Program-made: the position numbers and the translations under genes | Source: JAVVVD01 sp036652795 | GTDB lineage: Bacteria > Bacillota > Clostridia > Christensenellales > CAG-138 | Reading direction: 5' to 3' | Assembly (NCBI GenBank): GCA_036652795.1 | Contig: JAVVVD010000005.1 | Span: forward strand, 1-64,000 | Length of the DNA: 64,000 bases | The notes under the pieces: model-generated | What the model saw: only the letters and a program-made list of their open reading frames with translations | What the model was told of the DNA's origin: nothing | The model's database searches: none | Part shown: in pieces, positions 37,208 to 46,782 of the stretch | Numbering within the stretch: position 1 is the first letter of the stretch | Layout of the letters: every line of letters begins with the position of its first letter

Positions 37208-40168
37208 ATGAGTGAAAGAATGACGCCTATACCCTTTGCCAAGCTTATCGGCTGGCTGAGTACCGAACACAAAAAGTCAGGCTCCGCCTTTGGCGTAAGC
37301 AGCCCATATCAGCTCAAGGATACGAAAAAAGTACTGCCACTATTTGGCGAACATATTGAAATGCCATTTGGTCCGGCCGCCGGTCCAAATACGCAGCTTG
37401 CGCAGAATATCATTGCGGCATATTTTGCCGGCGCACGCTTTTTTGAGCTTAAAACTGTGCAAAAGATGGACGGCGCCGAGCTTGCCGCCTGCATCGGGAG
37501 ACCCTGCATATTGGCCGAGGATGAAGGATATAACTGTGAATGGTCCACCGAACTCACAGTGCCGCAGGCATTTGAAGAATACGTCAAGGCATGGATCACG
37601 CTCAAGCTTATCAGCAAGAGATGGCATCTTGGCCGCCCCGATGGTTTCATGTTCAACATGTCAGTAGGTTATGACCTTGCCGGGATAAAAACCGAAAAAC
37701 TCAATACCTTTATAGACGGCATGGTTGACGCATCATCGAGTGCCATATGGAACGAATGCATCCAGTCCGCCGCAGCGCTGTTTCCCGAGGATGCGGACTA
37801 CATTAGATCAATTTGCCCCAACATATGCACCGGCGTAACCGTATCAACTCTGCACGGGTGTCCGCCACAGGAGATAGAGGCGATTGCAAGCTATTTGATA
37901 GCTGAAAAGCACCTTAATACCTTCGTCAAATGCAACCCTACCATATTGGGTTATGAATTTGCGCGCAAAACGCTGGATGCTATGGGCTATGACTATATCA
38001 GCTTTGACGAACATCATTTCAATGAAGATCTGCAATATGATGATGCTATACCTATGTTCCGCCGTCTGAGTGCGTTAGCTCGCGCGAACGGTCTTGAATT
38101 CGGCTTGAAGCTTTCAAACACATTCCCCGTGGATGTAGCGGCGCATGAATTACCCAGCACAGAGATGTATATGTCCGGCAAGGCGCTCTACCCGCTTACC
38201 ATAGAGATGGCTGCGCGCATATCTATGGAGTTTAGCGGCGCGCTTCGCCTGTCCTACTCAGGCGGCGCTGACTATTTCAACATAAAAAAGCTGTTTGAAG
38301 CCGGTATATGGCCCATCACCGTAGCAACCACCATATTAAAGCCCGGTGGCTACAACCGCTTTGTTCAACTTGCAGAGCTGTTTGAAATCACAGCATACAG
38401 GTCGTTTTCCGGCGTGGATTCTGCTGCCGTAGCCGCGCTCAGCGCGGATGCACGCACGGACTGCCATCATCTTAAAGCTGTCAAGCCACTGCCACGGCGC
38501 AAGCTTTGGAGTAAGGTTCCTCTAATTGATTGCTTCACCGCCCCATGCATGGGCGGCTGCCCTATAGAACAGGATATCCCTGAATACATCAGATTGTGCG
38601 GCAATGGAGAATACGAAAAAGCTCTGCGTCTAATCACAGAAAAAAATCCGCTTCCATTCATCACCGGCACTATCTGCGCGCATCACTGCATGGATAAATG
38701 CACCCGCAACTTCTACGAATCCCCAGTTAATATCCGCGATACCAAGCTTATTGCCGCAGAGCGCGGCTATAGTGCGCTGATATCCTCAATCTCTGCGCCG
38801 AGCGCAAAGCCAGCTCCCAAAACCGCTATAATCGGCGGAGGACCCGCCGGACTGGCGGCGGCGTATTTTCTTGCGCGTGCAGGCTACCCTGTTACCGTGT
38901 TTGAAAAGCAAGCGCGACTTGGCGGCATCGTGCGCAGCGTGATACCCGAATTCCGTATAAGCCATGCCGCAATCGATAAGGATGTGGCACTCGTTGAGCG
39001 CATGGGCGCCAAATTCGTGCTTGGTAATGAAGCCCCTAACCTCGAGGAACTGCGCGCGCAGGGCTATATATATACTCTGCTTGCCATTGGCGCAGGAGCG
39101 CGTGGACATCTGGATATTCCAGGCAATGTGATGAACGTTATTGATTTTTTGTATGCTGCAAAGAACGAGCCGGATTCCCTTAGACTTGGCAAGAATATAG
39201 CCATAATCGGCGGCGGCAATACCGCAATGGATGCGGCGCGCACGGCTAAGCGTATAAAGGGCGTGGATAGGGTATCCCTGGTATACCGCCGCACCAAAAA
39301 GTATATGCCCGCCGATGCGGAGGAATTAGAGCTTGCAATGCATGACGGCGTTGAATTGTGCGAGCTGCTATCCCCTGTATCTCATGAGAATGGGATTTTA
39401 CTATGCAAGCGCATGGCACTTGGCGAACCGGATGCTTCCGGCCGCCGTTCCCCTGTTGAAACTGATGAAACGGTGCGCATACCTGCAAACATCGTTATAG
39501 CCGCCGTTGGTGAAAAGCCGGATGCACAGGTGTTTGCCAAATACGGCATAACGCTTGACGAAAAAGGCCGCGCCAAGCAGCGCTATGGCAACGTGTTTGT
39601 AGCTGGAGATGCGCTACGCGGGCCGGCAACAGTAGTTGAAGCAATAGCGGATTCCTCCGCATTTGCCGAGGCGATAATAGGCGAAATCCACGCGTATGCA
39701 ATCCCTGCCCAAGCGCAAGCTGACTATTCGGCAGCGCTTGCCAAAAAGGGTGCGCTCAACTCCCCCTGCAAATGCGAGGCTGAACGCTGCCTTTCCTGCA
39801 ATACAGTATGCGAGTGCTGCGTATCCGTCTGCCCTAATCGCGCAAATATCGCAATCGCTGTTCCTGGTAAAAAGATGCGGCAAATACTGCATATCGACTA
39901 TATGTGCAACGAATGCGGCAACTGTATGAGCTTTTGCCCATACGACAGCGCGCCATACAAGGATAAATTCACATATTTTGCAAACGAGCGCGACTTTAAC
40001 GACAGCACAAACAACGGCTTTATGCTGCTTGATCGCACTGTTCCCATTGTAAAGGTGCGTTTGGGCGGCGAAACTGCCGAATATAACTTGGCACAGTCCA
40101 ATTCGCTGGACAAGGATATTGAGTGTATCATCCTCACCGTACTCAATGATTACCCTTATGTGATCTGA
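37208..40168 (+). CDS. ygfK: YgfK, multi-domain flavin/iron-sulfur reductase
   Basis: 986 residues. The N-terminal 420 residues are a dihydroorotate-dehydrogenase-like barrel (FGPAAGPNTQLAQNI near 57; FVKCNPTILGYEFA; LSYSGGADYFNI). Then comes a GltD-type Fe-S domain (CMGGCPIEQDIPEYI; CAHHCMDKCTRNF), an FAD/NAD(P) module (IIGGGPAGLAAAYFL near 540; IIGGGNTAMDAARTAKR near 665), and a C-terminal two-cluster ferredoxin domain (CECCVSVCPNRA; CNECGNCMSFCP near 905). Often called a putative selenate reductase subunit, YgfK is also part of the uric acid/purine set, where it is proposed to reduce the purine ring. The presence of every electron-transfer domain in one chain fits a soluble reductase. GGAGG precedes the ATG. 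Confidence 0.93.
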   Translation: MSERMTPIPFAKLIGWLSTEHKKSGSAFGVSSPYQLKDTKKVLPLFGEHIEMPFGPAAGPNTQLAQNIIAAYFAGARFFELKTVQKMDGAELAACIGRPCILAEDEGYNCEWSTELTVPQAFEEYVKAWITLKLISKRWHLGRPDGFMFNMSVGYDLAGIKTEKLNTFIDGMVDASSSAIWNECIQSAAALFPEDADYIRSICPNICTGVTVSTLHGCPPQEIEAIASYLIAEKHLNTFVKCNPTILGYEFARKTLDAMGYDYISFDEHHFNEDLQYDDAIPMFRRLSALARANGLEFGLKLSNTFPVDVAAHELPSTEMYMSGKALYPLTIEMAARISMEFSGALRLSYSGGADYFNIKKLFEAGIWPITVATTILKPGGYNRFVQLAELFEITAYRSFSGVDSAAVAALSADARTDCHHLKAVKPLPRRKLWSKVPLIDCFTAPCMGGCPIEQDIPEYIRLCGNGEYEKALRLITEKNPLPFITGTICAHHCMDKCTRNFYESPVNIRDTKLIAAERGYSALISSISAPSAKPAPKTAIIGGGPAGLAAAYFLARAGYPVTVFEKQARLGGIVRSVIPEFRISHAAIDKDVALVERMGAKFVLGNEAPNLEELRAQGYIYTLLAIGAGARGHLDIPGNVMNVIDFLYAAKNEPDSLRLGKNIAIIGGGNTAMDAARTAKRIKGVDRVSLVYRRTKKYMPADAEELELAMHDGVELCELLSPVSHENGILLCKRMALGEPDASGRRSPVETDETVRIPANIVIAAVGEKPDAQVFAKYGITLDEKGRAKQRYGNVFVAGDALRGPATVVEAIADSSAFAEAIIGEIHAYAIPAQAQADYSAALAKKGALNSPCKCEAERCLSCNTVCECCVSVCPNRANIAIAVPGKKMRQILHIDYMCNECGNCMSFCPYDSAPYKDKFTYFANERDFNDSTNNGFMLLDRTVPIVKVRLGGETAEYNLAQSNSLDKDIECIILTVLNDYPYVI

Positions 40169-40188
40169 ATATTTTCGGAGGTGTAAAA

Positions 40189-42741
40189 ATGGCAACGTTC
40201 CTGGTAAACGGTTGTAACGTAACAGTAGCTGAAAATATAAAACTGATCCATTATCTGCGCGATACGCTGCGTCTCACCTCTGTAAAAAACGGCTGCGGTG
40301 AAGGCGCATGCGGCACATGCACCGTGCTGATAGACGGTAAAGCGGTCAAAGCCTGTGTGCAGCAAACCGACCGGCTTGAGGGCAAACACATAATCACTGT
40401 TGAGGGGCTTTCGCCCCGCGAGCGTGAGGTATATTCCTATGCCTTTACCGAGTCCGGCGCGGTTCAGTGCGGTTTTTGCATCCCAGGTATGGTCATATGC
40501 GCCAAAGCGCTGCTTGACGTTAACCCTTCGCCTACGTGCGAACAGGTTAAGGACGCAATAAAGAACAACATCTGCCGCTGCACCGGCTATAAAAAAATTG
40601 AGCAGGCGATCCTGTTGGCAGGCAAGCTGCTGCGCGAATGCACCCCTGTACCAATTGTAGAGTGCAGTGGGCTTGTAGGCAGCAATATGCACCGTGTGGA
40701 CGCAGCAGGCAAGGTGCTTGGCACGCTCAAATACGCCGACGACCTATATTTTGACGGTATGCTGTATGGTTCTGCGCTGCTGAGCCGCTATCCTCGCGCG
40801 CGCGTGCTCTCAATAGATACATCAAAAGCCAGTGCGCTGCCCGGCATTATAGCGGTTATTACCGCAGATGATATCCCAGGTATGCAAAAGATTGGCCACC
40901 TCAAAAAAGATCAGTATGTGCTTATCCCCGTGGGCAGGATCACCCACTACCTTGGCGATGCAATAGCGCTGGTTGCAGGCGAATCCCGCGATGCGGTTGA
41001 ACAGGCAAAGGCGCTTATAGATGTTGCCTATGAGGAGCTAACGCCCATAACATGCCCCGCTGAAGCGCTTTTAGACGGTGCGCCGCTTGTGCATGAAGAT
41101 GGAAATCTGATGGTAACGGAGCGACTTGTGCGCGGAAATGCCGACGAAAAAATCAAAAACAGCAAATACGCCGTTACCAATCACTATAGCACGCCATTCA
41201 CCGAACATGCGTTTATGGAAACCGAATGCGCTGTTGCGCTGCCTGAAAGTGATGGGATTCGCATATACTCCGGAGATCAGGGAATATATCAAACGCGCCA
41301 CGAGTGTGCTGATATGCTGGCGCTGCCACAAAACAAGGTGCGCGTTACGGCCATGATGGTTGGTGGCGGCTTCGGCGGCAAGGAGGATATGAGCGTTCAG
41401 CATCATGCGGCGCTGCTTGCATATCACACAAAGCGACCCGTGAAGGTAATGCTAAGCCGCGCAGAAAGCATACTTGTACACCCTAAACGACATCCCATGG
41501 AGATTACCATCACCACCGCCTGCGATGAATCCGGCCATCTCACCGCCATGAAAGCATTGATTATATCCGATACCGGCGCATATGCCAGCCTTGGCGTGCC
41601 TGTTTTGCAAAGAGCCTGCACACATGCCGCCGGCCCATACAACTATCAGGATGTAGATATCGTCGGTAAGGCGCTCTATACCAACAATCCACCCGCTGGC
41701 GCATTCCGCGGTTTTGGCGTTACGCAGAGCTGCTTCGCCACCGAATGCAATATAAATCAGCTTGCGGCGCTTGCAGGATTAACCCCGTTTGAAATTCGCT
41801 ACATCAACGCTATCCGTCCCGGGCAGATTCTGCCCAATGGGCAGAAAGCCGACGCATCAACGGCGCTTGTTGAAACCTTAGATGCGCTACGCCCCGAATA
41901 TGAGGCGCATCCCGACGCAGGCATTGCCTGCGCCATGAAAAATACCGGCTTCGGTGTTGGCGTACCTGATACCGGTCGCTGCCGAATAGCGGTAATGGGT
42001 GGCAAACTGCATATCTATTCAAGCGCGGCCTGTATAGGTCAGGGAGTTGGCACCGTACTCGTCCAGATGGTATGCGAAACAACCGGGATTTCACCTGCAA
42101 ACGTAATATACGAAATACCCGATACCGATTTAGCTCCTGATTCCGGCAATACCTCCGCCTCGCGTCAAACGGTACACGCAGGCGAGGCTGCTGTGAGGGC
42201 GGCGTCAGATCTGGCTCAGGCGCTTCGTATAGCAGGCAATATCTCCGCGCTGGAAGGAAGAGAATTTAATGGCGAATACAGCAGTATAACGGATGAAATG
42301 GGCAGCAGCAAGCCCAACCCCGTCAGCCATGTATCCTATGGATATGCCACTCAGCTCGTAATACTTGATGAAGCCGGCAAGATTGATAAGGTGGTTGCCG
42401 CACACGATGTTGGCCGCGCCATTAACCCAACTGCACTAACAGGGCAGATAGAAGGCGGCGTTGTTATGAGCCTTGGCTATGCGCTTACAGAGAATTATCC
42501 AATCACTCGCTGCCGTCCCACCGCCAAACTTGGTACTCTCGGCCTATTCAGGGCGCCCGCCGTGCCGCAGATAGAAACCATCATTATCGAAAAAAGCAGC
42601 GCGCAGCTTGCGTATGGCGCAAAGGGCGTTGGTGAAATCTGTTGTATACCAACCCCGCCAGCCATACAGCTAGCCTATTTCAATCGCGATGGTATATTCC
42701 GCACAAAGCTTCCCTTGCAAAACACACCATACTCGAAATAA
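40189..42741 (+). CDS. Molybdenum hydroxylase of xanthine dehydrogenase type, fused Fe-S and Mo domains
   Basis: 850 residues. Residues 1-155 are the [2Fe-2S] subunit (NGCGEGACGTCTVL; GFCIPGMVICAKALL; NNICRCTGYKKIEQAI). The rest is the molybdopterin subunit (RVDAAGKVLGTLKYADDL near 168; MVGGGFGGKEDM; GAFRGFGVTQSCFATE near 505; AYGAKGVGEICCIPTPPAI near the end). This fused form without an FAD subunit matches XdhD-like enzymes often annotated as selenium-dependent xanthine dehydrogenase. No FAD subunit gene or selenium-cofactor gene lies in the window. Electrons may pass to YgfK or ferredoxin; that is inference. A strong terminator follows. Confidence 0.9.
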   Translation: MATFLVNGCNVTVAENIKLIHYLRDTLRLTSVKNGCGEGACGTCTVLIDGKAVKACVQQTDRLEGKHIITVEGLSPREREVYSYAFTESGAVQCGFCIPGMVICAKALLDVNPSPTCEQVKDAIKNNICRCTGYKKIEQAILLAGKLLRECTPVPIVECSGLVGSNMHRVDAAGKVLGTLKYADDLYFDGMLYGSALLSRYPRARVLSIDTSKASALPGIIAVITADDIPGMQKIGHLKKDQYVLIPVGRITHYLGDAIALVAGESRDAVEQAKALIDVAYEELTPITCPAEALLDGAPLVHEDGNLMVTERLVRGNADEKIKNSKYAVTNHYSTPFTEHAFMETECAVALPESDGIRIYSGDQGIYQTRHECADMLALPQNKVRVTAMMVGGGFGGKEDMSVQHHAALLAYHTKRPVKVMLSRAESILVHPKRHPMEITITTACDESGHLTAMKALIISDTGAYASLGVPVLQRACTHAAGPYNYQDVDIVGKALYTNNPPAGAFRGFGVTQSCFATECNINQLAALAGLTPFEIRYINAIRPGQILPNGQKADASTALVETLDALRPEYEAHPDAGIACAMKNTGFGVGVPDTGRCRIAVMGGKLHIYSSAACIGQGVGTVLVQMVCETTGISPANVIYEIPDTDLAPDSGNTSASRQTVHAGEAAVRAASDLAQALRIAGNISALEGREFNGEYSSITDEMGSSKPNPVSHVSYGYATQLVILDEAGKIDKVVAAHDVGRAINPTALTGQIEGGVVMSLGYALTENYPITRCRPTAKLGTLGLFRAPAVPQIETIIIEKSSAQLAYGAKGVGEICCIPTPPAIQLAYFNRDGIFRTKLPLQNTPYSK

Positions 42742-42763
42742 CACTATTCCAAACAAAAAAATA

Positions 42764-42789
42764 AAAGAGCCTCCATTGTGAGGCTCTTT
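42764..42789. terminator. Bidirectional terminator between xdh and the surface-protein gene
   Basis: AAAGAGCCTC (42764-42773) pairs with GAGGCTCTTT (42780-42789), perfect 10-bp stem, six-base loop, with T-run on the plus strand and TTTTATTTTTT on the minus strand. It serves both convergent genes. Confidence 0.9.
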
Positions 42790-42858
42790 TCGTGCTTGTG
42801 GTTACCTTTTCAGGTTGGGTCAGTCAACCTTTACTCGTTGATTATGTGTTGTATTTTT

Positions 42859-43992
42859 TTATGCGCGAACCTTTCGCACTATCACGGCAGCACCCGCAAG
42901 TATGGATATTGCAATCATAACAAGGCCAACCACATTGTTGTCGCCTGTATCGGGCACGGCAGTACCGGGCTTGCCTGGAACTACAAGGCTGGAGTTGTAT
43001 GCATAGAATGTACCGGTAGCCGACACCTGGGTGTATGAACCGGCCAGCGCCTCAAACCCTCTGTCATTTAGCACGCCAAATGATCCGCTGGTCATGCTGA
43101 AGCCAAGTGCGCCCATTATACCGTCAAATGCCTTTTTGAGCGCAGAGTAGTTGCTATCGGATGGATATATCCAAGATGCATTATTCTGATCCTGGAATGC
43201 CACCACGCCGTTCATTATGGCAACGGTGTAGTTGTTGTCTGAGCTATCCCTGAAATATACGCCATTAACTGGATAGTTTTCATTCTTGTCCGCAGCGCCG
43301 CAGGCGAAGATAACGCAGTTGCTCTTGTCATCCGTCACGCGATAGCCTTCTGTGGCTGTGGAAAGTACGGACAGTGCCGAATAAGCATCACGCTTTACGT
43401 TATAGTCCTTGCCGCCCTTGGTGATTGTAAGACCATTACCAGCTATTTCGCTGCCCATATCCGCCTTGGAATATGTGGCGCTAACCTTAACATCCTTTGT
43501 CTCCATAGCGCTAAACTGGAAGAAGTAGGAGTAGGTCACACTCTTAGAGCCTGTTTTTGAAAATCCGGTAGCTTCGGTAGTCCATACGTTATCGCCCTGA
43601 TCACCGAAATCATTCATATGGCCCTCGCCGCTGCTCGTCACATCAGTAGATCCCATAAACTGGGATATGAATCTCACCGGGAAATCCTTATAATCTCCGG
43701 CGTTAACAAGCTTGAGATTAAGTACATCTGTCTTTGGGTTAAAGTTTGCGGGTAGTGTCAGAGTAACTTTTGCACCCAGCTTATGACCTTTAAGAATGCC
43801 TACTGTCGTGGGATGCTTGGTAAATGTTGGATTGCCGGCGTCATCCGCGCTAGCGTCATACAGGTTAATGGCCACCTTCACGTCGCTGGGCTTTGTCCCA
43901 ACGTTTGAGGGAAAGCCTATGCTTGCAAAGGCGGTTGCACCAATTGCGAATACCATTACGGATGCGAGCACGATAGCTAATATTTTTTTCAT
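42859..43992 (-). CDS. Cell-surface protein with VPDTG sortase-like anchor
   Basis: 377 residues. Signal peptide MKKILAIVLASVMVFAIGAT ending near AFA-S, then about 310 residues of beta-rich extracellular sequence with many Thr, Ser, Gly and Asp, not recognised as a known domain. The C-terminus is VPDTG (about 346-350), a hydrophobic helix (VVGLVMIAISILAGAAVIV) and the basic tail RKVRA, the layout of a sortase substrate. No sortase gene is in the window. The ATG at 43992 has AAGGGGAC upstream; a reading frame six codons longer has no better site. The gene is preceded by a long structured leader (44010-44250) and is convergent with xdh. Confidence 0.8.
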   Translation of the reverse strand: MKKILAIVLASVMVFAIGATAFASIGFPSNVGTKPSDVKVAINLYDASADDAGNPTFTKHPTTVGILKGHKLGAKVTLTLPANFNPKTDVLNLKLVNAGDYKDFPVRFISQFMGSTDVTSSGEGHMNDFGDQGDNVWTTEATGFSKTGSKSVTYSYFFQFSAMETKDVKVSATYSKADMGSEIAGNGLTITKGGKDYNVKRDAYSALSVLSTATEGYRVTDDKSNCVIFACGAADKNENYPVNGVYFRDSSDNNYTVAIMNGVVAFQDQNNASWIYPSDSNYSALKKAFDGIMGALGFSMTSGSFGVLNDRGFEALAGSYTQVSATGTFYAYNSSLVVPGKPGTAVPDTGDNNVVGLVMIAISILAGAAVIVRKVRA

Positions 43993-44330
43993 TTTAATGT
44001 CCCCTTTCATGGTTCATCTTTTTTTGAGGTCTGGAACTGCATTTTCTGCAAGTGCACCGGAATTCTTCCCGGCAGTGACAGCATTAGGATGTTATCCCGT
44101 TCGCCGCCATGGGGCAGGACCCACTTAGCACGTAATCATCCTGCACCTTGCGCTTATGGATGTCAAGCGAGTTCAAGCGGGCTTAACAATCTGTTCTTAG
44201 CTTGATGAATCAAGTGTAAATTATTCGTGTTTTGTTCGGAATTCATGGATAGTTTGCAACTTTTTTCCTTTTCCAGGCGTTATAATGAAATGGTATGATA
44301 TTATCATGATTCGGAGGTAACAGCATCAGA
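43993..44330 (-). other. Long structured intergenic region, unassigned
   Basis: 338 bases between divergent genes. The part nearest the surface-protein gene (about 44050-44160, read on the minus strand) can fold: GCAAGGTGC with GCACTTGC as an outer helix, GGATG with CATCC inside, and CCGG with CCGG near the 3' side. GC content is higher there than in the AT-rich remainder. This looks like a structured 5' leader or small RNA. I could not match it to a known riboswitch class. Confidence 0.4.
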
Positions 44331-45023
44331 ATGGAAACCTACCCTGTAATACAGATGCGCAACGTAAAGAAGATATACACCGTAGGCAGTGTAGATATTA
44401 ACGCGCTGCGCGGAGTGGATCTTACCATTAATAACGGTGAACTATGCTGCATAGTCGGCCGTTCCGGTTCTGGTAAATCCACAATGCTCAACGTGCTTGC
44501 AGGCCTTGAGCCCGCGTCTAGCGGTGAGATAGTTATAACAAAAAAACATCTTGAGCGCATGACGCAAAGTGAGCTTATCCTGTTTAGGCAAAAACACGTT
44601 GGGTTCATATTTCAATCCTTTAACCTAATGCCCTATTATACCGCAATTGAGAACGTTGCCTTTCCGCTCTCCTTTCGCGGGATAACACCTTCTAAGCGCA
44701 ATGCCATGGCTAAGAAGATGCTCACCACCATGGGACTCGGAACCCATCTTGATCACAAGCCCACACAGCTATCAGGCGGCCAGCAGCAGCGTGTTGGCAT
44801 AGCGCGTGCGCTGGTGACCAATCCCGATATCGTCTTTGCGGACGAACCTACAGGCAACCTTGACTCCAATACATCCGATGATATAATGCGTACCATATGC
44901 GAAACCATGCGTAAAAACGGAAAAACTCTTATAATGGTAACACATGATCCCAATATGGCCGCATTTGCCGACAAGGTAATCAACCTGCTGGACGGCAGGA
45001 TAACCGATATTAAATCCAAATAA
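44331..45023 (+). CDS. ABC transporter ATPase, MacB/LolD type
   Basis: 230 residues. Walker A GRSGSGKSTMLNVLAG (about 43-58), signature LSGGQQQRVGIARAL and Walker B IVFADEPTGNLDS are typical of the LolD/MacB group that works with FtsX-type permeases. GGAGGT lies about 12 bases before the ATG. It is the first of a three-gene operon: ATPase, extracellular CARDB-like protein, permease (gaps 22 and -4 bases). Such systems export peptides or lipoproteins or act as mechanotransmission complexes; no substrate can be named. Confidence 0.93.
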   Translation: METYPVIQMRNVKKIYTVGSVDINALRGVDLTINNGELCCIVGRSGSGKSTMLNVLAGLEPASSGEIVITKKHLERMTQSELILFRQKHVGFIFQSFNLMPYYTAIENVAFPLSFRGITPSKRNAMAKKMLTTMGLGTHLDHKPTQLSGGQQQRVGIARALVTNPDIVFADEPTGNLDSNTSDDIMRTICETMRKNGKTLIMVTHDPNMAAFADKVINLLDGRITDIKSK

Positions 45024-45045
45024 CACTTGGGGAGAACTATTATTT

Positions 45046-46782
45046 ATGAACACTATCAAGCGTGCAATTGCAATATTACTGAGCGCAGTGATGATGCTGG
45101 GGGTATGCTCTGCCGCGTTTGCAGCAGAAACGAGCGGTGTAACTATCAAACCATCCGCTACTGTTTTTATCGAGGGTGACGGCGATGTTGAGATAGGTTT
45201 TGACATCACAAACAACACCGCCGGTAACCTTACCCTGGTAAGGGCCGCTACGCGTAACGGCGTCATTGAATCCATTGGCGCTGTTCCCAAAACTGACATT
45301 ACTCCAAACGGAGGAACAGCCAAGGTCACTTTTTTTGTTAAAGTAGATGCCACCGCTGAAGCCGGCAACAAGGCCAATCAGCAGCTGACCTTATACTTTT
45401 TGGATTCCACAGGCGCCGAACAATATAAGTATACCGAAAAATTCACCATATACAAAAGCTCCACCCCTGCCAATCCTGACGGCGGTGGCGGCACTGGTGG
45501 CGGCGGTGCAACGGCGAACGCCGGTAGCGTCGTGCGTGTAAGCCGCACTGGCGAGGATGGCAAAACGGTCCCGGCCCCATCGGGCGATTATGGCAATAAT
45601 ATACGCATAAGGCTGCCGCTTACCTGCGATAACTGGTGGATAAGCAACCTTGTGGTTACCCCTATTATTACCACCGACCTTAATACCTTTCCGTTCGATA
45701 TAAGCCTTACGGACTACACACTTACTTACCCAAGCTCTATTGGCTCAGGCGAGGTTGTGGAGTTCAATTATGACCTGACGCTTAGCAAAAAAGTAACGGC
45801 CGGCACTAAGAAGGTTGACTTCCTCGTTGTATACACGGATAACCTTGGCGTAGTTAAAAACACCACGCTAAGCATATTCGTTAATGTCAAAAAAGGCGTT
45901 ACCGGTGAAGCCGGCGCCGACGGTGCAGTATCTACCCCGCGCCTTATAATCCAATCCTACTCCATCGATAAGGAAAAGATATACGCAGGCGATACCTTTA
46001 CCGTTACCTTCAATATTATCAATACCTCCTCCGCTGAAAATGTGCAGAATATTCAGATGAGGATAACCGACGCGGCCAATGTACTGCTGCCCGCCAATAA
46101 CGGCTCCAACACCGTGTATATCAATAAAATAGCAAAGGGCGAAACACATACCGAAAAGCTATCACTTCAAACTGCGCCTGATATCGAGTCCAAGGCGTAC
46201 ACGTTGAATATTGCTTTCGCCTATGAAGGCTCGTCCAGCGTTAAGCCTTTTACGGGTGAAGAAACCGTAACATTACCCATAGTCCAGAAAATCCGCATCA
46301 AAACGGATGCTCCTACCGTATATGACGAGCCTTGGGTTGGTCAGCCTGCTGCCATGGCCTGCGCCTTGTATAATCTTGGCAAGTCCACTATCAACAACTG
46401 CATGGTTACCATTGAGGGTGAAGGCGTATCAATGGAGGAAGCGTACTTTGGCGGCAACGTAACCTCAGGCGGTACTATGCGCGCTGACTTCAACGTAATA
46501 CCATCCGTAGCCGGCGAAGTAAAAGCCAACGTGGTGATAACCTACGAGGATTCATATGGCGAGCAATTCACTGAAAAACTTCCGTTCACCATGAATGTTC
46601 AAGAGCAGATGCCGATGGATCCAATGGATCCCGCTTTGATGCAGCCAGAAGAACCTGTTAAAAAGGGCTTCCCATTGTGGCTGTGGTTCATAATCGGGCC
46701 GCTGGTTCCCGCACTTGCAGTTGCTGCCGTTATATTAATTAAGCGCAAACGCGCAAAAGAACTTGAGGATGTTGATCTATGA
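45046..46782 (+). CDS. Extracellular CARDB/COG1361-like protein with C-terminal membrane anchor
   Basis: 578 residues. Signal peptide MNTIKRAIAILLSAVMMLGV ending AFA. A repeated beta-sandwich pattern typical of adhesin-like or NEW3/CARDB domains follows: VEIGFDITNNTAGNLTLV (about 47), DTFTVTFNIINTSSAENVQN (about 315) and a third module near 430-520. A Gly-rich linker (DGGGGTGGGGA) sits near 145. The end is a membrane helix (LWLWFIIGPLVPALAVAAVI) and a Lys/Arg tail. It is encoded between ATPase and permease and overlaps the permease start, so it is probably the extracytoplasmic partner, replacing the MacA adaptor of Gram-negative systems. That role is inference. Confidence 0.8.
   Translation: MNTIKRAIAILLSAVMMLGVCSAAFAAETSGVTIKPSATVFIEGDGDVEIGFDITNNTAGNLTLVRAATRNGVIESIGAVPKTDITPNGGTAKVTFFVKVDATAEAGNKANQQLTLYFLDSTGAEQYKYTEKFTIYKSSTPANPDGGGGTGGGGATANAGSVVRVSRTGEDGKTVPAPSGDYGNNIRIRLPLTCDNWWISNLVVTPIITTDLNTFPFDISLTDYTLTYPSSIGSGEVVEFNYDLTLSKKVTAGTKKVDFLVVYTDNLGVVKNTTLSIFVNVKKGVTGEAGADGAVSTPRLIIQSYSIDKEKIYAGDTFTVTFNIINTSSAENVQNIQMRITDAANVLLPANNGSNTVYINKIAKGETHTEKLSLQTAPDIESKAYTLNIAFAYEGSSSVKPFTGEETVTLPIVQKIRIKTDAPTVYDEPWVGQPAAMACALYNLGKSTINNCMVTIEGEGVSMEEAYFGGNVTSGGTMRADFNVIPSVAGEVKANVVITYEDSYGEQFTEKLPFTMNVQEQMPMDPMDPALMQPEEPVKKGFPLWLWFIIGPLVPALAVAAVILIKRKRAKELEDVDL

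Noticed and set aside
44040..44170. SRP (4.5S/scRNA) gene on the minus strand
   Set aside because: Short strings resemble the Firmicute SRP RNA, but the conserved asymmetric loop with AGCAG opposite GTCAG is missing and the expected helix 8 cannot be drawn. Kept only as an unassigned structured region.
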